Shown here: in pieces, positions 21,857 to 32,150 of the stretch | Layout: every line of letters starts with the position of its first letter | How positions within the stretch are numbered: the first letter of the stretch is position 1 | Assembly (NCBI GenBank): GCA_947184155.2 | Contig: CAMXCT020001137.1 | Coordinates: 80,001-144,000 of the forward strand | Reading direction: 5' to 3' | Length of the DNA stretch: 64,000 nucleotides | DNA from: Cladocopium goreaui | Lineage: Eukaryota; Sar; Dinophyceae; Suessiales; Symbiodiniaceae | Notes under the pieces: model-generated | Seen by the model: the letters and a program-made list of their open reading frames with translations, nothing else | Database searches by the model: none | What the model was told of the DNA's origin: nothing | Made by a program: the position numbers and the translations under genes

Positions 21857-22333
21857 TCAGCCAGGAAGTAAATGTCTCAACACTGGCTGCAAATGGATTG
21901 CTCTCAAGGCCTTTGGTTCTGGAGCTGTTGAAGTTGGACTCAGACAATCGTCCTCAGAGATCATTCGAATGGAACCTTTCACACAAAGTGAATTGCGTTT
22001 GAAGCTCACGTTGACAAACTTGCCATTCTTCACAAGAAAAATTCCATCACTGAAGTGCTGAATCTCCCAGCCTGCTCGAGCTATATGAACAAGCGCAAGC
22101 AAAGGACAACTGATGTTTGCAATAATGAAACGTTCACGCAAAATCACGCCATTGCCAAGGTCAACAGTTGCAAGTCTTGTGTCACGTATGTCAAGCTTTC
22201 CACCTTGCGCATCAATTCCGTCTTGTCCAACTGTTTCATGCTGACATGATTCACCAACATCAGCGTAAGTCAACGGCAGTGCGCTGGTATCTGCACCTGA
22301 GTCCAAAATGATCTCAAAAAGAAAAACCTGCAA
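21857..22333 (-). pseudogene. Copia aspartic protease
   Basis: Starts with the active-site motif ILDSGADTSALP (Asp11-Ser-Gly), followed by beta-rich sequence with LDIRDTRLATVDLGNG and VKNGKFVNV. This fits the retropepsin fold of about 100 residues. It is open to the next linker frame. Upstream it is separated from gag by a frame change. Confidence 0.8.
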
Positions 22334-23739
22334 AAGACCTCATCCTGACATGGTGCAAACGATTGGGCTCATCATGCAAAGTTGGTGAACATGTCCAAAC
22401 ATTGTCATCACCACTGCAAGACATGTCGAAGTGCGTGACATCTGAGTGCTGCAACATTCGAACAAGGCCAGAACCAGAAGCTCCTGAGTTTGAAAAATTC
22501 TGTCAGGTCCTCAATGATCACAGTGCTATCGCTGAAGGCAACACGGTTGACAAGAACGATATGCTGAAGAACTGGGTGACTGTTGCGCTGTTCCAACACT
22601 GCTTGGACTTGATGCTGCATGTTGAGATGATCCATCAGCTTCAACTTGTCGAACAACACCATTGGCTTTATCAGCCTGAAATTTGCGGCAATCTCGTTTC
22701 CAGTGTCCCGAGGCGCCTCAGTAGTTGCATCGGTTAACACCAGCGGTCTTTGACTGTGTCTTCCCACCTCCTTTGGAGGGAGATCCATAACCTTTGCCAC
22801 TCTGCTGGGGTTTTCCCTTGCCTTTGCCACCATCTTTCGATTTGCCTTTGTCTTTTCCTTTCCCTTTCTGTGTTCCTTTGCCTTTCTGTCCTTTACCTTT
22901 GGACTTCCCTTTGACCTGGTTGATTTCCATTGGAGCCACGCTGGAATCACCTGTAGCATAGGAAGTCACCGTACCAAGGGCTGTACCATTGATATCAGCC
23001 ATCACTCTGTCCTTAGACCATGTTGAAGAAATCCTTTCATGAGCAAGAACTTGTTCACGGACTTGAGAGTACGTTGCATCCTCTGTCATAGTCAACTGGG
23101 CATGGCGCTGAACATCTTTTCGCAAAATGCGCACCAACGTAGACAGCAAAATGTCAGGGGCAACTTGATGACCAGCGCTTTTGGTGTATTCATCTGACAG
23201 TCTTTCCAGGAGTAGGATTTGTTCTAAAAGGGTCTTATCTTTGGTCATCACCGGAAATTGCAAAACAGCGCTGGGTAAGGCTAGACTGCGGCCTTCAATT
23301 GCCTCCATGCCTCGAGTCCATTTTGGTCCTGTACCTGTCTCAGAATTTTGAATGGTCTATGTCTATGTTTCAAAATTCCACCCAGGATGAGAAAAAGCTT
23401 CCTGGATCTCTCCCTCGAAGCATTTCCAACTACAGTATCCACAAAAGTCACTGTAACACCAGGATTGTCTTCTATGTGCCTGAAATCGGGCTCATACGCT
23501 GGGTCAGCGAAAAACAGCCACTGTCTGAAAGAGAAGGCAAAGTCTGACCAGAGTGCTTGATCATCAGAAGAGGTTGCACAACCAAACTCTATACCTTGCT
23601 GGCCTCCGAGAAGCCAGACCTCGGTTGCCTCGACTGTTCATTGGCTTCCTTAAGGGCTATGGCCGCTTGGGATGCTGCCTCAGCCTCAGCAGCTTTCTTT
23701 TACTGCTTCAAGGATCTGTGTAGCTTGCGTGCCAGACAT
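22334..23739 (-). pseudogene. Copia gag with Lys-Gly linker
   Basis: The likely start is ATG at 23739 (MSGTQATQILEAV), with frame changes near 23690 and 23550. The block WSDFAFSFRQWLFFADPAYE at about 23540-23480 is typical of dinoflagellate Copia gag as I know it. The frame 23308-22718 carries the rest of gag (LLEQILLLERLSDEY..., PMEINQVKGKSKGKG) with a run of Lys-Gly repeats. The CCHC zinc knuckle expected after it is not intact. Confidence 0.7.
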
Positions 23740-24092
23740 GTTCACGACACCAACAGCTCACTAAATCCAGTGCAAAACGTTGGAACCCCAATGCCAGAAA
23801 TCCAAGGTCCAAGCCAGCAATTGTCACTGAAGTCCAGAAAATTGCAAAAGCTCTGCATTTGACAGGCCAAACAGCTCTCGTCCCGTCAGATCCAATCTGC
23901 AAAAACTCGACCAGTAGTCCAGTGAAAATTGAAATCCGGTCCCAGGTCAGTCCACACGCAATGATTGCTGAAAGAAACACCAAGGAAAGGCTATGGCGCT
24001 TACTACAACCCTTTGCTGCAAGTTCAGCAGCTGGTGGATAGGTTTCAGTCCACCTTTGAGCCCTCACCAGAGAGTTGCCAATCTGGATCCTT

Positions 24093-24106
24093 GGGCTCCG
24101 CTACCA
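24093..24106 (-). promoter_or_regulatory. Copia primer-binding site
   Basis: The minus strand reads TGGTAGCGGAGCCC directly after the putative 5' LTR. It fits the complement of an initiator-Met-like tRNA 3' end. The same 14 bases form the primer-binding site of the LTR element at 58589-58602. Confidence 0.65.
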
Positions 24107-24233
24107 TGCGGATTTTCCTTGAGTTGAAAGCGCCTCCAAAGTCTCACCATGTTACACTGCTCGATTTTGCAGTGTCAAGTGACAAAACATGACTGCTATG
24201 GCATGTACATGTACTGATGCAAGGTGCGTAACA
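24107..24233 (-). repeat. putative Copia 5' LTR
   Basis: The minus strand starts TGTTACGCACC and ends AATCCGCA, immediately before the primer-binding site, giving TG...CA ends and 127 bp. The 3' copy was lost with the element's end, so the outer border cannot be confirmed within this window. Confidence 0.4.
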
Positions 24234-24741
24234 ATATGGAAAAACGATTTGGGCTCTAAGGGGGTGTAATTTTTCAGTCGTTACTTGGCATTTTTGTTGT
24301 CATTGTTTGTTTGCGGTTGTTTGCCTTTCTCAATTTTTTGATTGTGTTTTTCATATATTTTGGTTTTGTGTTTTTTGTGTTTCTCATTTTGAGTTGTTTT
24401 TTGGTCATTGTCACATTGTGCGTGGTTTTTGCTTATTTTGTTTTGGATGCTTGTCATGTTTAGTTTGTTTTTGGTTGCTGCTGTGTTATTTTGCCATGCC
24501 CGCGCAATGTTTTTCATTGGTTTTTTTGGCGGTCATGTTTTTTTTTGCCAAATCCGATTTAGTTCGCGACTTACGGCCGTTGGCCCTACCCTGCTGTTCG
24601 AATGATTATGGAGGGGCAAAATCAGGCGAAAAGACAATCAGTCTACGCAAAGGTGAAATTTGAAGACAGCAATCTCTACAAACTCTACTCATGACCAGGA
24701 ATTTATGTACATGTATCGTTCTGCAGACAATTAATTGGCAA

Positions 24742-24936
24742 TTCTTGTCTTTAACATCTTGAACCACAGATGAAACCCTAAGAGCACATGTGTATGCAAC
24801 AAGTCCGCAATTCCACTTTTGAAATGAAGTTTCACTCATGCACTGGTCAACTCTCACGCAATCAGCTGAGCAATTTGATTTGCGCATCGGGGGAATGTAC
24901 GGTGCGAGACTCAGGCGTCCCGGTGATTCTGTACAC
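24742..24936. repeat. 195-bp direct repeat, copy 1
   Basis: Begins TTCTTGTCTTTAACATC and ends GTGATTCTGTACAC. It matches 25464-25658 with about six substitutions. The 527 bp between the copies holds no clear gene. Confidence 0.9.
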
Positions 24937-25463
24937 GTAGTGCCTGGTTTGGCTTGTCATGGTCCATCGGTTTGAACTCACGACATGGGATGTGATGGCA
25001 CGGATCGGTTTCCATCTACCCCCCCTGTTCTGTTTCAGGGTAAGGGCGGGATTTAAAAAAATCTGATGTTGTGACATGTAGTAGTGTCTTTGAGAATCTT
25101 AAATCAATTTCATTGGACGTGGATGAACTTGCCAAATAATACTGTGCAATGTTCATGAACTCTGTGGTTCAAAATTTGCCTTCTCTGTTGAAGGACTTCA
25201 GCCGGAAAAGGCAACCCATGAATTGATAAATCATCAAGTCCAACTCAAAGATCAGCCAACTACAAGTCTCAATCCAAGTTTGTGACAACGTTTCGTTTCT
25301 CTGCAGATTTATGGTTTATAGATTCTGTTGTTGAAATCTGTGACCCTCTTTGATTTCTCAAGATCAGAAAAGGGTTTTCATCTGTGGGATTCCTTTTTTG
25401 AAATTCGGAATCAATTCAAGATGTCTTCACCAAGAAAGTACTGTCCACGTTGTGTAAATGCCC

Positions 25464-25658
25464 TTCTTGTCTTTAACATCTTGAACCACAGATGAAACCC
25501 TAAGAGCACATGTGTATGCAACAAGTTCTCAATTCCACTTTTGAAATGAAGTTTCACTCATGCACCGGTCAACTCTCACGCAATCAGCTCAGCAATTTGT
25601 TTTACGCATCGGGGGAATGTACGGTGCGAGACTCAGGCGTCCCGGTGATTCTGTACAC
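25464..25658. repeat. 195-bp direct repeat, copy 2
   Basis: Second copy of 24742-24936, same orientation. It could be a remnant of another terminal-repeat element; flanking bases give no target duplication. Confidence 0.9.
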
Positions 25659-25743
25659 TTATAGCTAAAGGGTGACCCTCCTACAAAACGCGTACGTCCT
25701 ACGCACATATTTCTTATATGTGTGAACTATATATATATACACA

Positions 25744-26068
25744 ACGTCTTTACAACCCCCAAGGTCGTTTAGAAGGAAACCTCCGAATTACGGAAGCGCG
25801 TAATAGAAATCACCAAATGAAAATAAACGATAAAACTTCGGTTCAAAGGTTCTTTCGCACCAAATAAAAATCGTCGACAATTTGGAATGGAACATGGAGG
25901 TGCAGCCGGACACACTCTTTTTGCTAGCAAGGTCGGGGGAGTAGTCACACGGTTCGAAGTGACTGTTGTGATCTCAGTGGTGTCACCCGTCACATCTATG
26001 TTTGTCCTCCTATGGCTGGATTATCTCTAAGAGACCTCAGCCATTTGCAGGATCCATGTGTTTCCCCC
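25744..26068. repeat. B2 repeat of DIRS-like element
   Basis: 325 bp direct copy of 26388-26712, starting ACGTCTTTACAACCCCC and ending GTGTTTCCCCC. Only one or two differences are visible. Confidence 0.92.
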
Positions 26069-26387
26069 AGAGTTTTGAGGGTGGGTGACTCGCAGAGGAA
26101 AAATTTTGGGCGGGTCAAAAACTATGGGAAAAATCACAGAAATATTTTCTGTGTAACCCGCCCACCTCATCCCCTGGTTTGAGATGTAAAATGCAAACGA
26201 ATGAATCATCAGACATGTCACTTCGGAAAATGATTCTGTAAAACAGTCAGAGTTAAAACTTTGACACAAACCAGTTTCACCAGATTGTTTCCAGGTTCCA
26301 GTTTGTTTGTTTTTTTAACGACCTTGTGCGCTACGTTCCTGCGCTGGGCAGAAAAGACAAGGCTTTCATGGTACCCATGATTCACCT
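26069..26387. repeat. putative A2 segment
   Basis: 319 bp between the two B copies. It would be the A2 repeat of the split-repeat plan; no partner A1 is present in the window. It carries TTTAACGACCTTG, complementary to CAAGGTCGTTTAG in B apart from the outermost bases. Confidence 0.5.
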
Positions 26388-26712
26388 ACGTCTTTACAAC
26401 CCCCAAGGTCGTTTAGAAGGAAACCTCCGAATTACGGAAGCGCGTAATAGAAATCACCAAATGAAAATAAACGATAAAACTTCGGTTCAAAGGTTCTTTC
26501 GCACCAAATAAAAATCGTCGACAATTTGGAATGGAACATGGAGGTGCAGCCGGACACACTCTTTTTGCTAGCAAGGTCGGGGGAGTAGTCACACGGTTCG
26601 AAGTGACTGTTGTGATCTCAGTGGTGTCACCCGTCACATCTATCTTTGTCCTCCTATGGCTGGATTATCTCTAAGAGACCTCAGCCATTTGCAGGATCCA
26701 TGTGTTTCCCCC
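26388..26712. repeat. B1 repeat of DIRS-like element
   Basis: 325 bp direct copy of B2. It overlaps the 3' end of the RNase H frame, so the protein's last residues are coded by the repeat. Confidence 0.92.
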
Positions 26713-27327
26713 GTTGTTCGAGGATCCAAGTTACATCCCCTTCCTTCCAAGCAAGTTGAGGAAATGGCGCTCCATCTAAGACCTAAGATGGAAGTAAAAA
26801 GCTCAGCCGGCAAAGCAATATCACCTCCGAAGTTCAAATGCCATCTTTGGCATGCTTCGGCTGTTTTCCTCCTCGAAGGGAGGTCTGCAGGATTACAATA
26901 TGATGCCATTCTTTCATACCAAAGGTAGCATGGCATAGCACCTTCCAAACAAGAGCAAGCATGGGCCATTCGAAAAAGTGGGTCAGAAGGTGATCGTCCT
27001 TTGATCAAACAGTAGCGGCAAGGTTCGTTGTCAATGAATAGAATGGCCCTGCGGCCATGCAGAAGGTGCCTTGCCTGCCACCTGACGCACAAAACTGCAT
27101 ACATCTCGATCTGGCAAATAAGTTGCTCGCCCACCAAGCCGTGCCAGGCATCCAAAAGAAAGGAGGGCACTATACCCGAGTAGCAGGGTCCCTGTTGCCA
27201 CATCGAGAAGGATTGCTCCCCAGTCAGCTAGACCATCTCCAAAAGCACCATCAGTGTAAATTATTATAGGTTGGAGTACATCTGCTGAGGAAACCTTTCG
27301 GGGCTGGAGGGACTTGAGGACCATCAA
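26640..27327 (-). pseudogene. RNase H domain of DIRS-like element
   Basis: Two overlapping frames. 27327-27031 has IIIYTDGAFGDGLADWGAIL, an RNase H strand-1 motif with catalytic Asp. 27203-26640 has QIEMYAVLCVRW (Glu), LFIDNEPCRYCLIKG (Asp) and NPADLPSR (last Asp). Together they give the D-E-D-D set, split by a frameshift near 27150. By position this follows RT on the minus strand. Confidence 0.75.
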
Positions 27328-27347
27328 GGTATGCTCACACAGGCTCG

Positions 27348-28312
27348 CTATAGGGTCGCAGGTTGTAACGTCACTCCCATCGCCAAGGTTGAGAACCCCT
27401 GCGCTGTAGGCTGTAAGGCTTTGCCTAGCGCAAACCCTGAGGCAAAGTTCAGGAGCCCATGTATGGAGGCTGCAGCAGCGCTTGACACATGGCCTTCCTG
27501 GGCCACCTGTTGAGTCATACGTTCCATCCGTGCAAGTCGCTCCGGCTTGTTACCCACAGTGAAGAAGGAATCGTGGATACCGGTCAAGTTGTATTCCACA
27601 CCCAAAGCAGCAAACGTTGGAGAAAAGGGTTTGGCCTTCTTGCCTGTGACTGCATGCCTCCAGCCAAGCAATTGGAAAAACCCACATACCACCTGGGTGG
27701 TGTTCTCGGCAGCCACGGCAAACTCTTAAGGTGGGGTAGTCGTCGTTAAAAGTTTGTAGTTAGTACCCCGAAATCTTCCCAAAGCAGGAACTGTATAGGG
27801 CCCTGGCCATCTTGTTGAAACTGTAAACACTTGCTGTGGATCCAAAAGGCAGTGACTGTCCTATGTAATAGTACCATTTGCCACTGCGGTCGCCGGGCCC
27901 CCAGCACTGAATACTTAAGGCTTGCAACGCTCACCACCAGTTGCTTGTAGGCTTTTGACAAGTCGAAGCACCTACCCAGAATGGCCTCTCCAGACCTGGC
28001 GGCTCGGGAAAGCCTACCATGCAAAACGGTGCCGTCAGAAAGTTGAATGGCTATCTGTGGACCCTCCCGCAACAGGCGCATCAGGAGAGTTATCAAAGCT
28101 GCCAAAACATCGACGTCCTGCAGCTCCAGGTATGACCTGGAAGCAAAGGCAGAGTTGACATGGCTCCGTCTGTAGTCATCTATGATGCGCTCCTTTCCCT
28201 CATCGCCCTGCACGAGCAGAAATCGCTTCGTCAAAGTCCAACATGTCGTGCCCAGCTCTGTGGATACTTCCTCTTCTGAGAAAAATGGTCCTTTGAGAAA
28301 ATGTTCTTCCAC
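27348..28312 (-). pseudogene. reverse transcriptase of DIRS-like element
   Basis: The frame 28312-27746 has the fingers and palm with motif A GRCFDLSKAYKQL and a preceding LSDGTVLHG turn. The frame then shifts; motif C is readable in a third frame near 27745-27725 as FNDDYPTL (x-DD). 27716-27348 continues with a thumb-like region (LLGWRHAVTGKKAKPF, LGVEYNLTG). At least two frameshifts, so not functional as read. Confidence 0.75.
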
Positions 28313-28355
28313 TTCCTCTTGCGACAGTTCAACAAGCCGATCAGCGTGTTCACGC

Positions 28356-29753
28356 TCATGGTGTTAGTCTCCTATGCATAGGGGCGGAAAGGTCCAGTTG
28401 TCCAACGGTCATGGAGGCAGGTTGCAACTTTTCTTTGAATAACTCAGAAACCGGTTCTTCACCAACCAAATCAACCCCTTCCAAAAAGTCATTCATAACC
28501 CTCATGTCTGGAAATGAGTTGGCCTTCAAACGTTCTTCAAAAAGCAGGAGGCGTTTGCCTTGAACAACTCCTTGGACATGCGCAGGCAGCTTTTTGTGCA
28601 ACTCCACTTCCGCAACACGCAGGTCAGCTGCTCTGTCTCTGTAGAGCTTCAGCATTTCCAGGCGCTCTCTGGCAAGCGCTGCCGGCTCTTTGGTGAGCAT
28701 GGCAAACAGGGCTTTCTTGAGAGGGTCAGGCAGCACTATTGTGGTATCCATCGGGTGATGGAGATGGAGAGCTCTTGCAATGTGAGCTTCCGGTTCCATC
28801 CAAACTCCTACTTTGAGGCCACATCCCTCAGACTGCGTTGTTGCAGCCACCTCAAGTTCTTCCCCCGCAGTTTTAGGTGGCAAGGGCTTTTCATTGGCAG
28901 CTGGTTTAGCATCCACTGGTAGCCAATGGAAAGCCTCGAAGTCTGGGACCAGCTGTTGCAGCGCACGGTGTTGCCTTCCTTGCGCTTGCAGACTATCCAG
29001 GCGCAGTTGCTTCAGGTTCAGAAAGGTGGGCCCAGACGCAAGCTTTTGTAGAATGCAGGCGGCCAGTCGCCTAGCAAGGATCGCCGGGTATTCTGCTTCT
29101 GCTGCTGTATCAAAAACCCAACCTCGGTCATCAAGCTTTTTGGCGGACCAAGGCTCATGGCTATGAGAGCGGTCACAACGCACTGCCAGGGAGTTGAAAA
29201 CGCCCGGTGAGCCTAAAATTGTAGTGCTCTTGTTGCGGGAAAAGCCATGCATGCACGCATCAAACATTGTAGCTTCCAGTGAAAAATACCAGCTAATGAA
29301 CCCCTCATTGGCGGTCTGCTTGACGAGGATGGCCAGCAGGGGCCATAACCAGCTGCGCGCCGGATTTTCTATCGAAACAATGCATTGTAGCATGTAGCAT
29401 GTTATCAACAAGGTTATTGCATGCTTGTAAATAGTGTTGGCCTTGTCTACCTTGAGCTTGTCAGTGGGCGATAAACCCGGCCGGCCGAACAAATGGGCTT
29501 CGTCTCGAAGCGGTTGAGGCGTTGGGGCCCCTTGCTTGCGCAGTTCTTTGGAAACCTGGTGTTCTCTGGCTCTGCTGCATGTGCCGCACATGAGTCCAAA
29601 GTGGACTGCATCAGGTTTCACAAATTCTAACATCTGGTTTGCCACAGTGACTTCGTCCTCAAGGCTCAGATCTATGGTGAAAGTGGGCACCTTTGGCGTG
29701 AAACGGTTGGCCTGGTGGTCAACTGCGAATACTTGGCACCCTGCATTTTTCAT
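28356..29753 (-). CDS. methyltransferase-like protein of DIRS-like element
   Basis: 465 residues. The N-terminal 200 resemble a degenerate C5-cytosine methyltransferase: a Rossmann-like start (GCQVFAVDHQAN), a Cys motif GLMCGTCSRARE (Cys56, Cys59) at the place of the PC motif, and SIENPARSW (Glu129-Asn-Pro) at the place of the ENV/ENP motif. The C-terminal half is charged and helical and leads towards the RT. Motif I (the SAM-binding FxGxG) is not visible, so activity is doubtful. A similar domain is fused to the RT of the DIRS element at 45985-47967. Confidence 0.55.
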   Translation of the reverse strand: MKNAGCQVFAVDHQANRFTPKVPTFTIDLSLEDEVTVANQMLEFVKPDAVHFGLMCGTCSRAREHQVSKELRKQGAPTPQPLRDEAHLFGRPGLSPTDKLKVDKANTIYKHAITLLITCYMLQCIVSIENPARSWLWPLLAILVKQTANEGFISWYFSLEATMFDACMHGFSRNKSTTILGSPGVFNSLAVRCDRSHSHEPWSAKKLDDRGWVFDTAAEAEYPAILARRLAACILQKLASGPTFLNLKQLRLDSLQAQGRQHRALQQLVPDFEAFHWLPVDAKPAANEKPLPPKTAGEELEVAATTQSEGCGLKVGVWMEPEAHIARALHLHHPMDTTIVLPDPLKKALFAMLTKEPAALARERLEMLKLYRDRAADLRVAEVELHKKLPAHVQGVVQGKRLLLFEERLKANSFPDMRVMNDFLEGVDLVGEEPVSELFKEKLQPASMTVGQLDLSAPMHRRLTP

Positions 29754-29840
29754 AGCCTGGGAAAAAGCGCCTGACCCTGAGAAAAATTCAATAAACGTCG
29801 TTTGTCGTTGATTGGCAGGTTGCGTTGTTGAAACCTGTAG

Positions 29841-30824
29841 TCAGTGGTCGCATTGGTTGTAAGGCCGCTTAGCTCCACACTTGAAGCATTCATGGACTCC
29901 AAACTTGCATTTGCTCTCTTCTTGGCGATTGCACAGGCCCCATTGATATTTCAAACAGCGCCATCCATTGGCACCTTTGCGTTGGCAGTCCTGGGGCACT
30001 TTACGCCAGTTGGTGGCGCCAGAGGTCTGATCGGAGGTCTTGGGTGTCGGCTTTGCTGGTGCCGATGGTTCCCCAGGGCTAGGCTTGGGCTTTTTAGGCC
30101 CGGGGGTGTCTGCATGATCACTGGCATCGCGTTTGGCACTTGGCAGTGGTGTCAAAAAGCATAGAACCTCGGGTGAGGTAGTGATTTGTTCGATGAGCAC
30201 GTCCAGTGGTCTTACATCAGGTGCGGTTGGCTGCAACTTCCCCCTTGAAAGCTGAGAGAGTTGTAGCCACATTTCCTTGTCGCACTCGCAGATCTGCAGT
30301 GTGGTGATGTATCGGTATCCTGATGGTGGCTCCTGGAGCTTGGCCAGCATCAACTTTGTTGTCCACTTTTCTAAAACCACAAAGCTTGCAAGGCCGGCCT
30401 GATCGTAGGCCAAATTCCTTCTTGTCCAGGCGTTTCGCAGGTTGAGATCGCCATTGGTGTCGCACTTGAGCTCCTCTGCTTTCTTGCCCATACGGATGTT
30501 GCCACCTGAGTCAAACGTAAGGGCAACTTCGTGCTTTTCCTGGTGGATCTCCTGCACTCTGCTGACGCAAGCATGTGGTGGTATAAACAGTAAAGCGCCT
30601 TCATCTTGCATTGCAACGATTTTGTCAACCAGCTTGTGGGATGGCTCCAACTCAGCCGTCCATGTGACACCTATCAGGTCGCCTTTTTGACGCTCGATGC
30701 TTGCCATGCGTTCTGCCAGTGGCATGGCCCTTGGTTTATCATCTGCTGAGCGATCAATCCTCGCCTGCATGTCCGAGGCTGCATAAGTTCGGCCTTCAAA
30801 GTATAGCCGTCTGCATAAAACCAT
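29841..30824 (-). CDS. gag-like protein with CCCH-type zinc finger
   Basis: 327 residues. The first half has the block AERMASIERQKGDLIGV then LEPSHKLVDKIVAMQDEG, which I associate with dinoflagellate retroelement gag-like ORFs. Then comes a Pro/Lys-rich linker (about 235-275). The C-terminus is Cys/His-rich (CLKYQWGLCNRQEESKCKFG then HECFKCG), fitting a CCCH finger for RNA binding. It lies upstream of the methyltransferase-like ORF on the same strand, 87 bases apart. Confidence 0.55.
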   Translation of the reverse strand: MVLCRRLYFEGRTYAASDMQARIDRSADDKPRAMPLAERMASIERQKGDLIGVTWTAELEPSHKLVDKIVAMQDEGALLFIPPHACVSRVQEIHQEKHEVALTFDSGGNIRMGKKAEELKCDTNGDLNLRNAWTRRNLAYDQAGLASFVVLEKWTTKLMLAKLQEPPSGYRYITTLQICECDKEMWLQLSQLSRGKLQPTAPDVRPLDVLIEQITTSPEVLCFLTPLPSAKRDASDHADTPGPKKPKPSPGEPSAPAKPTPKTSDQTSGATNWRKVPQDCQRKGANGWRCLKYQWGLCNRQEESKCKFGVHECFKCGAKRPYNQCDH

Positions 30825-31460
30825 CTCCTGAGATCCAGTTTTTCATCATTGTACTTCAAACCCAACAGCTCAAAAATACCCAGCGCGGTGGACATGGTGC
30901 TGCGTTTGCTTGCTACATTGCACATGATGGGAAAGTCATCAAAATAGGCTCCCCAGCACAGGCCAGTATGTGGTTCACCCGCATGAACAAAGCTGCTGAC
31001 ACGCAAGAAATGGTGTACACTGGCAGCCGCTCCGAAGGGGAGCGTACGCATCAAGAAGCAGAAGGGCCTCTGGTTGAGGACATCTCAAAGGCTCACAACA
31101 GCGCGGTGATATTCGCAAGGGTTAAGAGTTAAGAGGCAGTTGTTTGTACTGCGACTTCATGTCAATGCAGGTGGCTTCCATTCCAAAAGCAACTTTGTTC
31201 CAAGCAGAATGCACGTATCCTTCCATGACACTTCCATCACTGAGGAGAAACTTCACCTCACCAAGGTGACTCATGTATCTGGTCAAAGTCCCCAACATCC
31301 ACAACACATGCTCCATTGCCTTCAGTTCAATCTTCCCACAGCATCCGAAGGTTAGGTTCAACATGGATTCTTTGAAGTTGTCAATCGGCCTCAACTTGTC
31401 TTTTTGCATTATTCCAAACCTCCGCACTGTAAGCCACTTGTCGCCCTTCTGACGGCGCAC
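30674..31460 (-). pseudogene. second reverse transcriptase fragment
   Basis: Two frames joined by a frameshift. 31460-31122 has RRFGIMQKDKLRPIDNFKES and motif A ATCIDMKSQYKQLPL. 31054-30674 has motif B LPFGAAASVHHFLR and motif C GAYFDDFPIM. It is related to the RT at 27348-28312 but lies upstream of the gag-like ORF and overlaps its 5' end, so it is a different or rearranged copy. The domain ends without RNase H. Confidence 0.7.
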
Positions 31461-31729
31461 CTCATCTACATCGTAGGGTCCTCAGAGCCAATGTTTTTCA
31501 TTTGCTTTCCTTCAAGGGTTTCGAACAACTCTTTCTGCAATTCTTCTTCAGAAAAAATATTCAACCGTCCCAGAATTGCTGGTCGCAAAAATTTAGTGTT
31601 CTTCTCCAGCTCTTCTTCACTAAGGTTTGCAATCGTCGCTCCACTCCATAACCCTACGCACGTCTTCTGATGTAGCTCTTTTTCCCGAGAGCGCCTGCGA
31701 AGGGTTCTTCGTAAAAAGCAGCCGTTATA

Positions 31730-31856
31730 CTACATCTTCACACCTTCACATCTGCTGATCTACATCTTCACACCCTCACATCTGCTGATCTACATCTTCA
31801 CACCCTCACCTGCTGATTTGCAGATCTACATCTTCACACCCTCACACCTGCAGATC
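31730..31856. repeat. 30-bp minisatellite, 4 units
   Basis: Four units of CTACATCTTCACACCCTCAC followed by ATCTGCTGAT, the last two altered by small indels. Confidence 0.93.
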
Positions 31857-31904
31857 TCCTCTCGCTCTTCTTTCTATTCTCTCTTAAGGCGGGGGTGGTG
31901 CCGC

Positions 31905-32095
31905 CGGAGCGACGTGGGGTACCCACTGCTCGGTAATCATCCGAGAAGCACCTGCAAAGCCAGGGGCTATCACCGGGCGGTTGCCTAGCCATGTTTTTTG
32001 GCCAACTTCTCAACCAACGTGGGATACTCACAGTTTGGTAGCCACCCAACGAGCTGCTGCAGGACAGTGCCAGCTCTCCCGGCGGTTGCCTTCTG
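31905..32095. repeat. diverged 75-bp tandem duplication
   Basis: Two copies of GTGGGGTACCCACTG...GGCGGTTGCCT-type sequence (about 31912-31990 and 32020-32092). In plus frame both read as a GG[VI]PT/LT...SPGGCL-like repeat, so it may be a decayed coding repeat. Confidence 0.5.
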
Positions 32096-32150
32096 CGATC
32101 CTGAATATTCCCATCCGCCACACATTTTGAGGTCAGTAAGGGTGCGCTAA

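Larger units (their letters stand above)
18695..24233 (-). mobile_element. truncated, frameshifted Copia (Ty1) retrotransposon
   Basis: In minus-strand order: putative LTR (24233-24107), primer-binding site, gag with Lys-Gly linker, aspartic protease, integrase, reverse transcriptase. This gag-PR-IN-RT order defines Copia/Ty1. The RNase H domain and 3' LTR are absent because the element stops at 18695 against the A1 repeat. Frameshifts separate gag, protease, integrase and the end of RT, so this copy is inactive. Confidence 0.88.
24234..25743. other. intergenic with a 195-bp direct repeat
   Basis: No gene recognised. 24270-24560 is strongly T/G-rich on plus (TTTTGTG-type runs). 24742-24936 and 25464-25658 are near-identical 195-bp direct repeats. 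Confidence 0.5.
25744..31460 (-). mobile_element. DIRS-like element, 5' end not found
   Basis: The minus strand ends with B1 (26712-26388), A2 (26387-26069), B2 (26068-25744), preceded by RNase H, RT, a methyltransferase-like ORF and a CCCH gag-like ORF. A holds AACGACCTTG and B holds CAAGGTCGTT, a 10-bp inverted repeat across the A2/B1 junction, the same plan as the other two split-repeat elements here. No A1 copy and no tyrosine recombinase lies within reach upstream, so the 5' part is missing or replaced by the RT fragment at 30674-31460. Confidence 0.6.
31461..32150. other. intergenic with tandem repeats
   Basis: No gene recognised. A 30-bp tandem repeat and a diverged 75-bp duplication lie here (listed separately). 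This is the upstream region of the plus-strand gene group. Confidence 0.5.

Noticed and set aside
24742-25658. small LTR (TRIM) element with 195-bp LTRs
   Set aside because: No target duplication, and the TG...CA ends are not at the edges of the shared sequence.
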